Shown here one piece after another: positions 27,493-35,520 of a stretch of 64,000 nucleotides of DNA. The stretch is taken from positions 620,001 through 684,000 of the forward strand of contig NZ_PJMW01000002.1 in the NCBI RefSeq assembly GCF_002846365.1, in the 5' to 3' direction. The notes beneath the pieces are model-generated. The model saw nothing but the letters and a program-made list of their open reading frames with translations, had not been told where the DNA came from and made no database searches. The translations under genes and the position numbers were made by a program. Source of the stretch: Nocardia fluminea (lineage in GTDB: Bacteria > Actinomycetota > Actinomycetes > Mycobacteriales > Mycobacteriaceae). Within the stretch, counting starts at the first letter, position 1, and each line of letters opens with the position of its first letter.

Positions 27493-28986
27493 TCAGACCG
27501 CGATCGGTACCGCGACGGCGTGTTCGTCGCCCTCGATGAGGTTCTCCGGCTTGTCGCGGATCATCACCGCGATCACCACGGCGGCAACGAGGAAGAAGCC
27601 CGCGCCGAGATAGAACGCCACGTCGTAGCTGTAGATCGAGGCGCGTTCGATCAGGTGGTCGACAGCCGGATTGCCGGTGACGTAGTTCTCGGCGGCCTGA
27701 ACCGACAGCGTGGTCAGCAAGGCGGTCCCGACGGCGCCGCCGACTTGCTGGGCGGCATTGAGCAGGGCACTGGCGACGCCGGAGTCCTCGTCGGCGACCT
27801 GGTGCAGCGCCACGGCCTGCATACCGACGAACAGCGGGCCCATACCGAGCGCCATCAGCAACTGCGGGCCGAGCACACTCACCGCGTACCCGTCGCCGTA
27901 GCCCAGTTGTGCCAACCACAGCAGCCCGGCGACACCGAGCAGCGCACCCACCACCATGAGCGGACGCGGCCCGAACTTGGGCATCAGCGAGCTGGTGACG
28001 GCCGCCGCGATCCCGATGCCCACAGGGAACGGCAGGAAGGCGATGCCCGCTTTCAGCGGCGAATAGCCGAGGGTGTTCTGGTAGTAGAAGCTCAGGAACA
28101 AGAACATGGCGAACATCGCGATCGGGATCAGCAGCGCGGCCAGCAAGGCGCCGCCCCGATTGATCTCACCCGGAATACGCAGTGGCAGCAGCGGATTCGC
28201 CGAACGCGCCTCGATGAGGACGAACGCGACGAGCAAGGCGGAGCCCGCCCCCAGCAGGCCGAGGGTGCTGCCCGCCAGCCAGCCGTGTTCGGCCGCGCGA
28301 CTGAATCCGTAGACGATCGACACCAAGCCGAATGTCACGGTGACGGCGCCGGGCAGGTCGTAGCCGCCGGTTCTCGGCACCGGGATGTCGCGCGCGATCA
28401 CCGCCACCGCACCGGCTACCGCGACGAGCGCGATCGGGGTGTTCATCAGCAGCGTCCACCGCCACGACGCGAATTCGGTGAGCGCGCCGCCGACGATCAG
28501 CCCGAACGCGATGCCACCCGCCGTGATGCCCGCGAACACCGCGAACGCACGGGCACGCTCCTGCACATCGGTGAAGATCACCGACAGCAGTGACAGCGCC
28601 GCCGGCGCGAGCAGCGCCGCGAACGCGCCCTGCAACCCCCGGCCGACGAACAGTTGCGGCCCGGTCTGGGCGAGGCTGGCCAGCGCCGACGCGGCGGCGA
28701 AGCCGATCAGCCCGACCAGGAAGATCCGGCGCCTGCCCAGGTAGTCGGCCATCCGTCCGCCGAGCAGCAGCAGCCCACCGAAGATGAGCGTGTAGGCGGT
28801 GAGTGCCCACTGTTTGTCGCCGTCGCTGATCCCCAGGTCACGCTGGGCATAGGGCAGGGCGATCGTGATCACGGTGGCGTCGAGCACCACCATCAACTGG
28901 GCGGCGGAGAGCACGACCAGCGCCCACCACCGCATCGAACTCTGTTGGGAATCAACATGTTTCGCTTCTAGTTCGGTGCCGGTCAC
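27493..28986 (-). CDS. MFS drug exporter, DHA2 type
   Basis: A 497-residue protein with about 14 membrane segments. VVLDATVITIALPYAQRDLG is the DHA2 first-segment signature, GGRMADYLGRRR is motif A and GLQGAFAALLAPAALSLL resembles motif C. A GTG start follows GAGGAGTCCTG. It is divergent from a TetR gene with a long inverted repeat between them, so drug-inducible expression is likely. It is a different subgroup from the exporter at 2879-4390. Confidence 0.93.
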   Translation of the reverse strand: MTGTELEAKHVDSQQSSMRWWALVVLSAAQLMVVLDATVITIALPYAQRDLGISDGDKQWALTAYTLIFGGLLLLGGRMADYLGRRRIFLVGLIGFAAASALASLAQTGPQLFVGRGLQGAFAALLAPAALSLLSVIFTDVQERARAFAVFAGITAGGIAFGLIVGGALTEFASWRWTLLMNTPIALVAVAGAVAVIARDIPVPRTGGYDLPGAVTVTFGLVSIVYGFSRAAEHGWLAGSTLGLLGAGSALLVAFVLIEARSANPLLPLRIPGEINRGGALLAALLIPIAMFAMFLFLSFYYQNTLGYSPLKAGIAFLPFPVGIGIAAAVTSSLMPKFGPRPLMVVGALLGVAGLLWLAQLGYGDGYAVSVLGPQLLMALGMGPLFVGMQAVALHQVADEDSGVASALLNAAQQVGGAVGTALLTTLSVQAAENYVTGNPAVDHLIERASIYSYDVAFYLGAGFFLVAAVVIAVMIRDKPENLIEGDEHAVAVPIAV

Positions 28987-29035
28987 CAGGACTCCTCGTC
29001 ACTCGATCGTGTGGACCAATCCTGGCACTGCGAGA

Positions 29036-29075
29036 CAATTGGCGTCAAGAGAAAAATGTCCGAATGCGCCAATTG
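29036..29075. promoter_or_regulatory. Operator between DHA2 exporter and divergent tetR
   Basis: CAATTGGCG (29036-29044) and CGCCAATTG (29067-29075) are perfect inverted repeats 22 bases apart; each contains the near-palindrome CCAATTGG. An AT-rich GAGAAAAATG stretch separates them. This fits two TetR half-sites over divergent promoters. Confidence 0.65.
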
Positions 29076-29119
29076 GCCTAGTTGGACAGATGAAGGCGCC
29101 GACACGGTAGTCTGGGGAA

Positions 29120-29842
29120 ATGCTGGACTCGACCACTCCGATCAGCGCCGACCGGACGACCGAACCGGCCGCCGGCGCGCCGCTGGGCCTGCGCGAACGT
29201 AAAAAGCTCCAGACCAAGGCCGCGATCGTGGAGGTCGGACTCGACCTCTGCGACAGCCAAGGGTTCGACGCGACGACGGTCGAGCAGATCGCCGCGGGTG
29301 CCGACGTGTCCCCGCGCACCGTCAACCGGTACTTCGCGCTCAAGGAAGACATCGTGCTCGCCCCGATCGACGACTTCGGGGTCTCGGTCGCCACCGCGCT
29401 GCGCTCCCAGCCGAACACCGGCAACGAACTCCAGGCACTGTGTGGCGCCTACCTCGAGGTGGTCCAGGCCGAGGCCGACGCGGACGGCATTCGGTTCATC
29501 CGTCAGTTCCTGCAGATGCAGCGAATCATGCGCACCAGCCAGTCGGTCAACGCGCGCGCGCTGGAATACGCGGAGAAGAAGAACGTCGCGGTGTGCACCG
29601 AGCTCGCGCAGCGGATGGGCACGTCACCGGAGGACTTCACGGTGAAACTGGTGGCCGGGATCTGGCAGATGCTGTGCCATCTCTCGGTCGCCGATACCGA
29701 ACAGGCGCTGCTGAGCGGGTCACCGGCGGTAGCTGTACGGGTCACGCGCGACGCGGTACTGCGCGCCTACCACGGCTTGCGGCAGGTCTGTGGCGCACCG
29801 GTGGACGACACGCCAGGCTTCGGCACACCGTCGAAGGAGTGA
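29120..29842 (+). CDS. TetR-family regulator of the divergent exporter
   Basis: A 240-residue TetR protein with the DNA-binding domain at about residues 25-75: LGLRERKKLQTKAAIVEVGLDLCDSQG and TTVEQIAAGADVSPRTVNRYF. The MftR-like C-terminal part has several cysteines (in LQALCGAY, VAVCTELAQ, MLCHLSV), which might sense electrophiles, although that is inference. It is divergent from the DHA2 exporter and probably represses it through the repeat at 29036-29075. Confidence 0.9.
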   Translation: MLDSTTPISADRTTEPAAGAPLGLRERKKLQTKAAIVEVGLDLCDSQGFDATTVEQIAAGADVSPRTVNRYFALKEDIVLAPIDDFGVSVATALRSQPNTGNELQALCGAYLEVVQAEADADGIRFIRQFLQMQRIMRTSQSVNARALEYAEKKNVAVCTELAQRMGTSPEDFTVKLVAGIWQMLCHLSVADTEQALLSGSPAVAVRVTRDAVLRAYHGLRQVCGAPVDDTPGFGTPSKE

Positions 29843-29904
29843 TCTTCGGCGGGAAATGCGGGGGAAGTTTCCGCCCGTGGGAGATCTCCGGTTAACATGA
29901 CGGC

Positions 29905-30008
29905 AAGGTCATGAGTACCAGCGCCAAGCCCCGGCTCGCTGGTCGGCAACCCTCCAGCTGCGGTGGGGTGCTCCGGGTGATGACCGGGCTCTCGAAAGTC
30001 GAGAGCAA
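29905..30008 (+). ncRNA. SAM-IV riboswitch
   Basis: The leader of metY carries the SAM-IV aptamer typical of actinobacteria. GGTCATGAG (29907-29915) and GTGATGACC (29977-29985) form the outer P1 stem. The core AGCGCCAAGCCCCGGCTCGCT, GGCAACCCTCCA and GCGGTGGGGTGCTCCGGG blocks (29920-29977) match what I recall of the Mycobacterium and Streptomyces sequences. A downstream hairpin GCTCTCGA-AAG-TCGAGAGC (29988-30006) matches the extra stem of class IV. Binding of S-adenosylmethionine should lower expression of metY-metX. Confidence 0.9.
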
Positions 30009-30030
30009 GCGCGCACTGCAGGAGGCCCCC

Positions 30031-30063
30031 ATGTGTTGTTGCCAGTCGATCCGACCCAGTTGA
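30031..30063 (+). CDS. Poly-cysteine leader peptide (MCCCQSIRPS)
   Basis: ATG TGT TGT TGC CAG TCG ATC CGA CCC AGT TGA encodes ten residues with three consecutive cysteines. A strong GGAGG site lies five bases upstream (30021-30025), directly after the SAM-IV riboswitch, and metY starts 37 bases after the stop. Short ORFs with Cys runs are known in mycobacteria as cysteine-responsive attenuators, in which ribosome stalling at Cys codons opens the downstream gene. Here such an element would add cysteine sensing to SAM sensing for a sulfur-assimilation gene. The ORF is seen directly; regulation is inferred. Confidence 0.65.
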   Translation: MCCCQSIRPS

Positions 30064-30100
30064 CGAGATTCCCCGGCTGACACCCCCTTTGGAGCACCAC

Positions 30101-31417
30101 ATGACCGACTCTTCGCTGCCCGAGAACTGGTCCTTCGAGACCAAGCAGATCCACTCGGGTCAGGCACCCGACGCCGCCACCGGCGCGCGGGCACTGCCGA
30201 TCTACCAGACCACCTCGTACGCCTTCCGCGACACCGATCACGCCGCCGCGCTGTTCGGTCTCGCCGAGCCGGGCAACATCTACACCCGCATCATGAACCC
30301 CACCCAGGACGCGGTGGAGCAGCGGGTGGCCGCGCTCGAAGGCGGCGTCGCTGCCCTGCTGCTGGCCTCGGGCCAGGCCGCGGAGACCTACGCGATCCTG
30401 AATCTGGCGAGCGCGGGCGACCACATCGTGTCCAGCCCGCACCTCTACGGCGGCACCTACAACCTCTTCCACTACTCGCTGCCCAAGCTGGGGATCACGG
30501 TCTCGTTCGTCGAGGATCCCGATGACCTCGCGCAGTGGGAAGCCGCGATCCAGCCGAACACCAAGGCGTTCTACGGCGAGACCATCGCCAACCCGAGCAG
30601 CGCGGTGTTCGACATTCCCGGCATCGCCGGTGTCGCGCACGCCAACGGCATTCCGCTGATCGTCGACAACACCGTCGCCACCCCCTACCTGATCCAGCCG
30701 CTGGCCCACGGCGCCGACATCGTCGTGCACTCGGCCACGAAGTACCTGGGTGGGCACGGCGCGGCCGTGGCGGGCGTGATCGTCGACGGCGGCACCTTCG
30801 ACTGGACCGTGCGCGACGCCGACGGCAACGCGCGCTTCCCCGGCTTCACCGAGGCCGATCCGAGCTACCACGGTGCGGTGTTCGCCGATCTGGGCGCTCC
30901 CGCGTTCGCGCTCAAGGCGCGCGTGCAGCTGCTGCGCGATCTGGGCGCGGCGGTCTCGCCGTTCAACGCGTTCCTCATCGCCCAGGGCATCGAGACCCTG
31001 AGCCTGCGGGTCGAACGCCACGTCAGCAATGCCGAGACGGTCGCGAAGTTCGTCGCCGAGCAGCCGGGTGTCGACGCCGTGTACTACGCGGGCCTCGAGT
31101 CCTCGCCGTGGCACGCGCGGGCCAAGGAACTGGCGCCCAAGGGCGCGGGCGCGATCGTGGCCTTCGAGCTGGCGGGCGGCGTCGACGCGGGCAAGAAGTT
31201 CGTGGACGCGCTCAGCCTGCACAGCCATGTAGCTAACATCGGTGATGTGCGTTCACTCGTGATTCACCCGGCGTCGACCACGCACTCGCAGTTGACGCCC
31301 GAAGAGCAGCTGGCGGCCGGCGTCACGCCCGGCCTGGTCAGGCTCGCGGTGGGCATCGAGGGCATCGACGACATTCTGGCCGATCTCCGGGCCGGGTTCG
31401 CGGCGGCGACGTTGTGA
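30101..31417 (+). CDS. metY: O-acetylhomoserine sulfhydrylase
   Basis: A 438-residue PLP enzyme of the Cys/Met metabolism family that makes homocysteine directly from O-acetylhomoserine and sulfide. The PLP lysine is Lys214 in [10 protein letters not shown], with the substrate-binding [15 protein letters not shown] and [11 protein letters not shown]. Length near 430 favours MetY over the shorter MetB/MetC group. The ATG at 30101 follows GGAGCACCAC; an in-frame ATG at 30089 lies inside the ribosome-site region. The gene is preceded by a SAM-IV riboswitch and a Cys leader peptide and overlaps metX by four bases. Confidence 0.95.
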   Translation: MTDSSLPENWSFETKQIHSGQAPDAATGARALPIYQTTSYAFRDTDHAAALFGLAEPGNIYTRIMNPTQDAVEQRVAALEGGVAALLLASGQAAETYAILNLASAGDHIVSSPHLYGGTYNLFHYSLPKLGITVSFVEDPDDLAQWEAAIQPNTKAFYGETIANPSSAVFDIPGIAGVAHANGIPLIVDNTVATPYLIQPLAHGADIVVHSATKYLGGHGAAVAGVIVDGGTFDWTVRDADGNARFPGFTEADPSYHGAVFADLGAPAFALKARVQLLRDLGAAVSPFNAFLIAQGIETLSLRVERHVSNAETVAKFVAEQPGVDAVYYAGLESSPWHARAKELAPKGAGAIVAFELAGGVDAGKKFVDALSLHSHVANIGDVRSLVIHPASTTHSQLTPEEQLAAGVTPGLVRLAVGIEGIDDILADLRAGFAAATL

Positions 31418-32559
31418 CTGTGAGCACCGAATCGCCGATCGCCCGACCCGGAACCGGGGTGGCCCTGCTGCCACCGCCGGACGGGCGCGTCGGCGTGGTC
31501 GCCATCGGGGAGGTGGCGCTGGAGAACGGCGCCGTTGTCCCCGATGTGCGGCTGGCGGTGCAACGCTGGGGCGAGCTCTCGCCCACGCTGGACAATGTGG
31601 TGCTCGTCGAACACGCGCTCACCGGCGACTCCCATGTCGTCGGTGGGCCCGACGGGGCGCCCGGCTGGTGGGAGGGCATGGTCGGGCCCGGTGCGCCGAT
31701 CGACACCGACGAGTGGTGCGTGATCGCCACCAATGTGCTCGGCGGCTGCAAGGGCAGCACCGGCCCCGCGTCCCTCGCCCCCGACGGAAAGCCTTGGGGC
31801 GCACGGTTTCCCGAGCTGACCATCCGTGACCAGGTGACCGCCGAGGCACAGCTGTTCGAGGTGCTCGGGATCGAGCGGCTCGGCGCGGTGGTCGGCGGTT
31901 CGATGGGCGGTATGCGGGTGCTCGAGTGGATCATCGGCCTGCCCGAGCGGGTTTCGGCCGCGCTCGTGCTGGCCGTGGGCGCCCGCGCCACCGCCGATCA
32001 GATCGGCACCCAGACCACCCAGATGGCCATCATCACGGCCGATCCCGACTGGCAGGGCGGCAACTACCACGGCACCGGTCGCGCGCCGATGACCGGCATG
32101 GGCCTGGCCCGGCGGATCGCGCACCTGACTTACCGCACCGACGGCGAACTCGACCACCGCTTCGCCAACAAGGCCCAGGGCGACGAGGACCCGTGGACCG
32201 GTGGCCGGTACGCGGTGCAGAGCTACCTCGAACATCAGGCCGACAAGCTGTGCACACGCTTCGATCCGGCCACCTACGTGCTGCTCAGCGAGGCGATGAA
32301 CCGCCACGACGTAGGGCGCGGGCGCGGCGGTGTCGCCGCCGCGCTGGCTTCCACCCCGGTGCCGTGCGTGGTCGGTGGAGTCGACTCGGATCGTCTGTAC
32401 CCCTTGCACACTCAGGCCGAGCTGGCCGACGGGCTGCCGGGCTGCGCGGGTCTGGAGATCGTCCATTCCCGCGACGGGCACGACGGGTTCCTCACCGAGG
32501 CCGCCGCCGTGTCGAAGCTGCTCACCGAGACGATGCGCTTGGCGCGGGAGAACCGCTGA
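31414..32559 (+). CDS. metX: Homoserine O-acetyltransferase
   Basis: A 381-residue alpha/beta-hydrolase-fold enzyme that activates homoserine with acetyl-CoA, the committed step toward methionine. The nucleophile is Ser163 in [22 protein letters not shown] is the family oxyanion region, the acid is in [10 protein letters not shown] and the histidine in SRDGHDGFL. The GTG start overlaps the metY TGA (GTGA), so the two enzymes of consecutive steps are translationally coupled and share the leader control. Acetyl rather than succinyl specificity fits the MetX subgroup. Confidence 0.96.
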   Translation: MTVSTESPIARPGTGVALLPPPDGRVGVVAIGEVALENGAVVPDVRLAVQRWGELSPTLDNVVLVEHALTGDSHVVGGPDGAPGWWEGMVGPGAPIDTDEWCVIATNVLGGCKGSTGPASLAPDGKPWGARFPELTIRDQVTAEAQLFEVLGIERLGAVVGGSMGGMRVLEWIIGLPERVSAALVLAVGARATADQIGTQTTQMAIITADPDWQGGNYHGTGRAPMTGMGLARRIAHLTYRTDGELDHRFANKAQGDEDPWTGGRYAVQSYLEHQADKLCTRFDPATYVLLSEAMNRHDVGRGRGGVAAALASTPVPCVVGGVDSDRLYPLHTQAELADGLPGCAGLEIVHSRDGHDGFLTEAAAVSKLLTETMRLARENR

Positions 32560-32563
32560 ACCG

Positions 32564-33199
32564 TCAGGGTCCGGTCAGCAGGGTGACGATCGAGCGAACG
32601 TAGGCCTGAAGTCGTTCGCGCGGATACTCTTCCGGCTCGCTCACGGCCAGCCGGCCGAGCATCTCGGCCACGGTGAGGGTCGAGTTCGCGAGCAGCTCGG
32701 CGTCCATGCCCGACCAGCGCGGTGACAGCGAAATACCGATGCGGACAAGAGATTCCGCGCGTGCCAGGATATCGGCGCGCGAAGCACGAAGGGCCGCACG
32801 GTATTCGCCGGGAGCGCTGGCCGGCGTGGCGAGGATCAGCCGCCATCGCGTCGGATTCGCCAGTGCCACACCGACGAACGCTTCCACCGTCGACGAGGCG
32901 ACGGCGACGGGGTCGGCGCCGAGCAGGTCGTCGGGCAGCGTATCGGCGATCTGTTCCAGTCCGCGTTCGCTTTCGCGTTCCAGCAGCGCTTCGACGAGTT
33001 CGGCGCGGGTCTTGAACACGGTGTAGAGCACGGGTTTCCCGACGCCCGCTTCCTGCGCGACGGCCTCCATGCTCAATTCGTGCAGTTCCATCCGGCCCAG
33101 CACGGTGAACGCGGCGTCGAGCAGTTGCGCACGGCGCTCCTGCGGCGGCAGCCGCGGGGCATAGCGGCGCCGCGGTCGTCGATCCTGCGTCGCGGTCAC
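32564..33199 (-). CDS. TetR-family regulator divergent from second mpaB-like gene
   Basis: A 211-residue TetR protein with the domain ERRAQLLDAAFTVLG and LSMEAVAQEAGVGKPVLYTVF at about residues 20-65. The GTG at 33199 follows GGCAGGTGG; an upstream ATG would add 19 basic residues that overlap the promoter. It is convergent with metX, only four bases apart, and divergent from the MpaB-like gene at 33332, which it probably represses. Confidence 0.88.
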   Translation of the reverse strand: MTATQDRRPRRRYAPRLPPQERRAQLLDAAFTVLGRMELHELSMEAVAQEAGVGKPVLYTVFKTRAELVEALLERESERGLEQIADTLPDDLLGADPVAVASSTVEAFVGVALANPTRWRLILATPASAPGEYRAALRASRADILARAESLVRIGISLSPRWSGMDAELLANSTLTVAEMLGRLAVSEPEEYPRERLQAYVRSIVTLLTGP

Positions 33200-33270
33200 G
33201 CGCCCACCTGCCTTTCTCCCCCTGGACGATACCCCGAGGCCGACTGGCGGGCACAAATCCTACGCAGCCG

Positions 33271-33312
33271 TTGTATTCATCACAGGCCATTGCTACGGTG
33301 GTGTTGTATTCA
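33271..33312. promoter_or_regulatory. Direct repeats in divergent tetR/mpaB-like promoter
   Basis: TTGTATTCA occurs at 33271-33279 and 33304-33312, 33 bases (about three helical turns) apart, each preceded by G. The second copy ends five bases before the AAAGGAG ribosome site of the MpaB-like gene. They may be regulator half-sites or overlap -10 elements. Confidence 0.5.
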
Positions 33313-33331
33313 CTGCAAAGGAGCATGTGCA

Positions 33332-34288
33332 ATGGCCTTCGACCCCACCTCCCTGCGCCGCGACGACTACGGTTTCTTCGGACCCGACTCCCCCAGCTGG
33401 AAGGTCTGGGCGTCGCCGACGGCCCTGATCGGATTCCAGCGCGCGGTCGCGCTGGAGCACTTCGATCCGTTCCTCACCGCCGCCGTCGCCGATTCGCAGG
33501 GGATCTACAGCAACCCACGCACCCGGCTCGACCACACGCTGCTGTACTTCGTGCTCGTCGCGGTCGGCGACGGCCGCACCGCCATCCAGGCCGCCGAGCA
33601 CCTGATGAAGGTGCACGCGCCGATGACGGGCATCGAACCGATCAGCGGCAAGCGCTACAGCGCCAACAGTCCGGAAGCCCAGCTGTGGATTCACATCACC
33701 GGCTGGCACTCGGTGCTCAAGGCCTACGAGATGTACGGCCCCGGCCCGCTGAGTCCCGAGGAGGAGCGGCGCTTCTGGGCCGAATGCGCGATCGCCGCCG
33801 AATTGCAGACCTGCAAGCCCGCGGACGTTCCGCGCTCGCGCGAGGAGGTGCGTGCCTACTACGAGCGCGTCCGGCCGGGACTGTGCGTCACCGAGCGCGC
33901 CATCGAAGGCATGCACTATCTGATGTGGACGCCGCCGAGCAAGGGCTGGGGCTACGCGATCGGGAGCAGGCTGCTGTCGCTGGCCAGCATCCCGACGCTG
34001 CCGATGTGGATGCGCAGGCTCGGCCGGTACCGCGTGCCTCGCGTGGTCGATCTGGCGGTGCGGATTCCCGCGAAGGTGATCAGCTGGATCGCCGCCCGGC
34101 GCGGCAACTGGGTGATCGTCAAGGCCGCACCGTTCATCGCGCCGATGACCGGGCAGGTCTTCGCCGCGCACGCCGCCGCACCGGTGCCGGTCGACCCGGT
34201 GACGATCACGCCGGAACGGGCACGCGCCCTGTACGGCAACCAGGGCAGCCGCAGCCTCTGGGAACCGAAGATCGCCGAAACCGCCTGA
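33332..34288 (+). CDS. Oxygenase MpaB family protein (DUF2236), second copy
   Basis: A 318-residue DUF2236 protein. Family features include FQRAVALEHFDPFLTAAV, MKVHAPMTGIEPISGKRYSAN and PEAQLWIHITGWHS, where the W-x-H histidine lost in the copy at 8035-8979 is kept. The C-terminal part includes LCVTERAIEGMHYLMW. The ATG at 33332 is preceded by AAAGGAG at eight bases. An oxidative role on a hydrophobic substrate is suggested by the family only. It is followed by a terminator and paired with a divergent TetR gene. Confidence 0.85.
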   Translation: MAFDPTSLRRDDYGFFGPDSPSWKVWASPTALIGFQRAVALEHFDPFLTAAVADSQGIYSNPRTRLDHTLLYFVLVAVGDGRTAIQAAEHLMKVHAPMTGIEPISGKRYSANSPEAQLWIHITGWHSVLKAYEMYGPGPLSPEEERRFWAECAIAAELQTCKPADVPRSREEVRAYYERVRPGLCVTERAIEGMHYLMWTPPSKGWGYAIGSRLLSLASIPTLPMWMRRLGRYRVPRVVDLAVRIPAKVISWIAARRGNWVIVKAAPFIAPMTGQVFAAHAAAPVPVDPVTITPERARALYGNQGSRSLWEPKIAETA

Positions 34289-34312
34289 CCGACACCACGA
34301 ACGCGGGTGTCG

Positions 34313-34346
34313 AGGCCGGCCACGTCAACGACGCCGTGGTCGGCCT
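34313..34346. terminator. Terminator after second mpaB-like gene
   Basis: GGCCGGCCACG (34314-34324) pairs with CGTGGTCGGCC (34335-34345), with one G-T pair and a flanking A-T, then TTTCG. It separates the convergent MpaB-like and DUF3017 genes and can serve both strands. Confidence 0.75.
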
Positions 34347-34352
34347 TTCGCG

Positions 34353-34679
34353 TCAGCTGACGCCGAGGGTGTTGATCGTGGCGGCCAGGAAGACGATGGC
34401 GCTACCGAGTGCGGTCAACGCCGCCACGTCGAACGGGCGGCTGCGCACGGCGAGCAAACCCACCTGCACGGTCGGCAGGCACAGCCGGAACGCGGCGGCC
34501 ACCAGGGCGGCGCTGCCGAAGATCAGCGCACCGCGCCGCCACCGATCCCACGCGACGAAGCCGACCGCGATCACGATCAGCGCGGTCACCACGGTCATCG
34601 GCAGATGACTGCGCAGGTACTGCTCCCCCGCGCTCAACCGCGCGACCCGGTGCTTGCCGGTCGTCTCCGCCTCGTTCAC
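34353..34679 (-). CDS. DUF3017 membrane protein
   Basis: A 108-residue protein with three hydrophobic segments: MTVVTALIVIAVGFVAW, LIFGSAALVAAAFRLCLP and VAALTALGSAIVFLAATI. It matches the actinobacterial DUF3017 family, which usually follows folD; folD is not next to it here. The GTG at 34679 is preferred because the 16 codons before it overlap the trmL promoter. No function is known. Confidence 0.78.
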   Translation of the reverse strand: MNEAETTGKHRVARLSAGEQYLRSHLPMTVVTALIVIAVGFVAWDRWRRGALIFGSAALVAAAFRLCLPTVQVGLLAVRSRPFDVAALTALGSAIVFLAATINTLGVS

Positions 34680-34725
34680 GAGCCCGATTGTTCCAGATAC
34701 CGCCCGCACGCGGACGGGGTGGCGC

Positions 34726-35208
34726 ATGACAGAGTGGTCCGCTGTGCTGCACCTGATCTTTCACGAGCCCGTGATTCCGCCCAATACCGGCAACGCCATC
34801 CGGTTGGCCGCGGGGACCGGCTGCGCGCTCCACCTGATCGAACCGCTCGGCTTCGACCTGTCGGAGTCCAAGCTGCGCCGGGCCGGACTGGACTACCACG
34901 ACCTCGCGGTGGTGACCGTGCATCCCGACCTGGCGACAGCGTTCGCGGCGATCCGGCCCGGACGGGTTTTCGCCTTCACCACGCAGGCCACCACGCGCTT
35001 CACCGATATCGCCTATCGCGACAACGACGCGCTGCTGTTCGGTACCGAGCCCACCGGGCTACCCGCGGAAGTGCTGGCCGATCCGCAGATCACAGACCAA
35101 GTGCGCATCCCGATGTTGCCGGGTCGGCGGTCGATGAATCTGTCGAACGCGGCGGCGGTGTCGGTGTACGAGGCGTGGCGGCAACTGGGCTTTCCGGGCG
35201 CGGTCTAG
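34726..35208 (+). CDS. trmL: tRNA (cytidine(34)-2'-O)-methyltransferase
   Basis: A 160-residue SPOUT-class methyltransferase that 2'-O-methylates the wobble base of certain tRNAs with SAM. The three knotted-fold motifs are visible: FHEPVIPPNTGNAIRLAAGTG, LLFGTEPTGLP and IPMLPGRRSMNLSNAAAVSVYEAW. The ATG at 34726 gives the standard length. The gene corresponds to the spoU gene Rv3366 of M. tuberculosis. It is divergent from DUF3017 with about 46 bases between starts. Confidence 0.93.
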   Translation: MTEWSAVLHLIFHEPVIPPNTGNAIRLAAGTGCALHLIEPLGFDLSESKLRRAGLDYHDLAVVTVHPDLATAFAAIRPGRVFAFTTQATTRFTDIAYRDNDALLFGTEPTGLPAEVLADPQITDQVRIPMLPGRRSMNLSNAAAVSVYEAWRQLGFPGAV

Positions 35209-35295
35209 GCGGCGCGCCCCGACCTCGCGGCTGAGCGGACGCCCGTCGCTCGTCAGGCGAAGGCGGGTGGTGCTGGACCGAGGGGTGACTGCGCC

Positions 35296-35520
35296 TCAGT
35301 CGATGTCGAAGCGCTTGAAGCGTGAGGTGGCGCCTGCGGTCAGCCGGACGGCGGACTTGGCGACGCCGAAGTGATCGGCGTGCAGTTCGATGGCCGCCTT
35401 GTTCGCCTTGCCTTCGACGGCCGGGGCGCGGACGTAGAGGGTGAGGGTGCCGTCTTCGGCGGTTTCGACGAGTGGGCCTTTACGGCTGTTCGGTTTGATC
35501 GTCGCCCGCACTGTGGGCAC
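35296..35520 (-). CDS. DUF167 (YggU) family protein
   Basis: A 74-residue protein with the DUF167 pattern: KPNSRKGPLVE, LTLYVRAPAVEGKANKAAIELHADHFGV and VRLTAGATSRFKRFDID. The family is small, conserved and of unknown function. The GTG at 35520 follows GGAGAACCCCG and lies inside the last codons of the DUF4349 gene, giving a 41-base overlap in a different frame, so the two are probably co-translated. Confidence 0.85.
   Translation of the reverse strand: MPTVRATIKPNSRKGPLVETAEDGTLTLYVRAPAVEGKANKAAIELHADHFGVAKSAVRLTAGATSRFKRFDID

Noticed and set aside
35209..35240. Possible third copy of the structured repeat
   Set aside because: Only the short string GAGGTCGGGGCG on the minus strand resembles the repeat tail; the head, stem and loop are absent.
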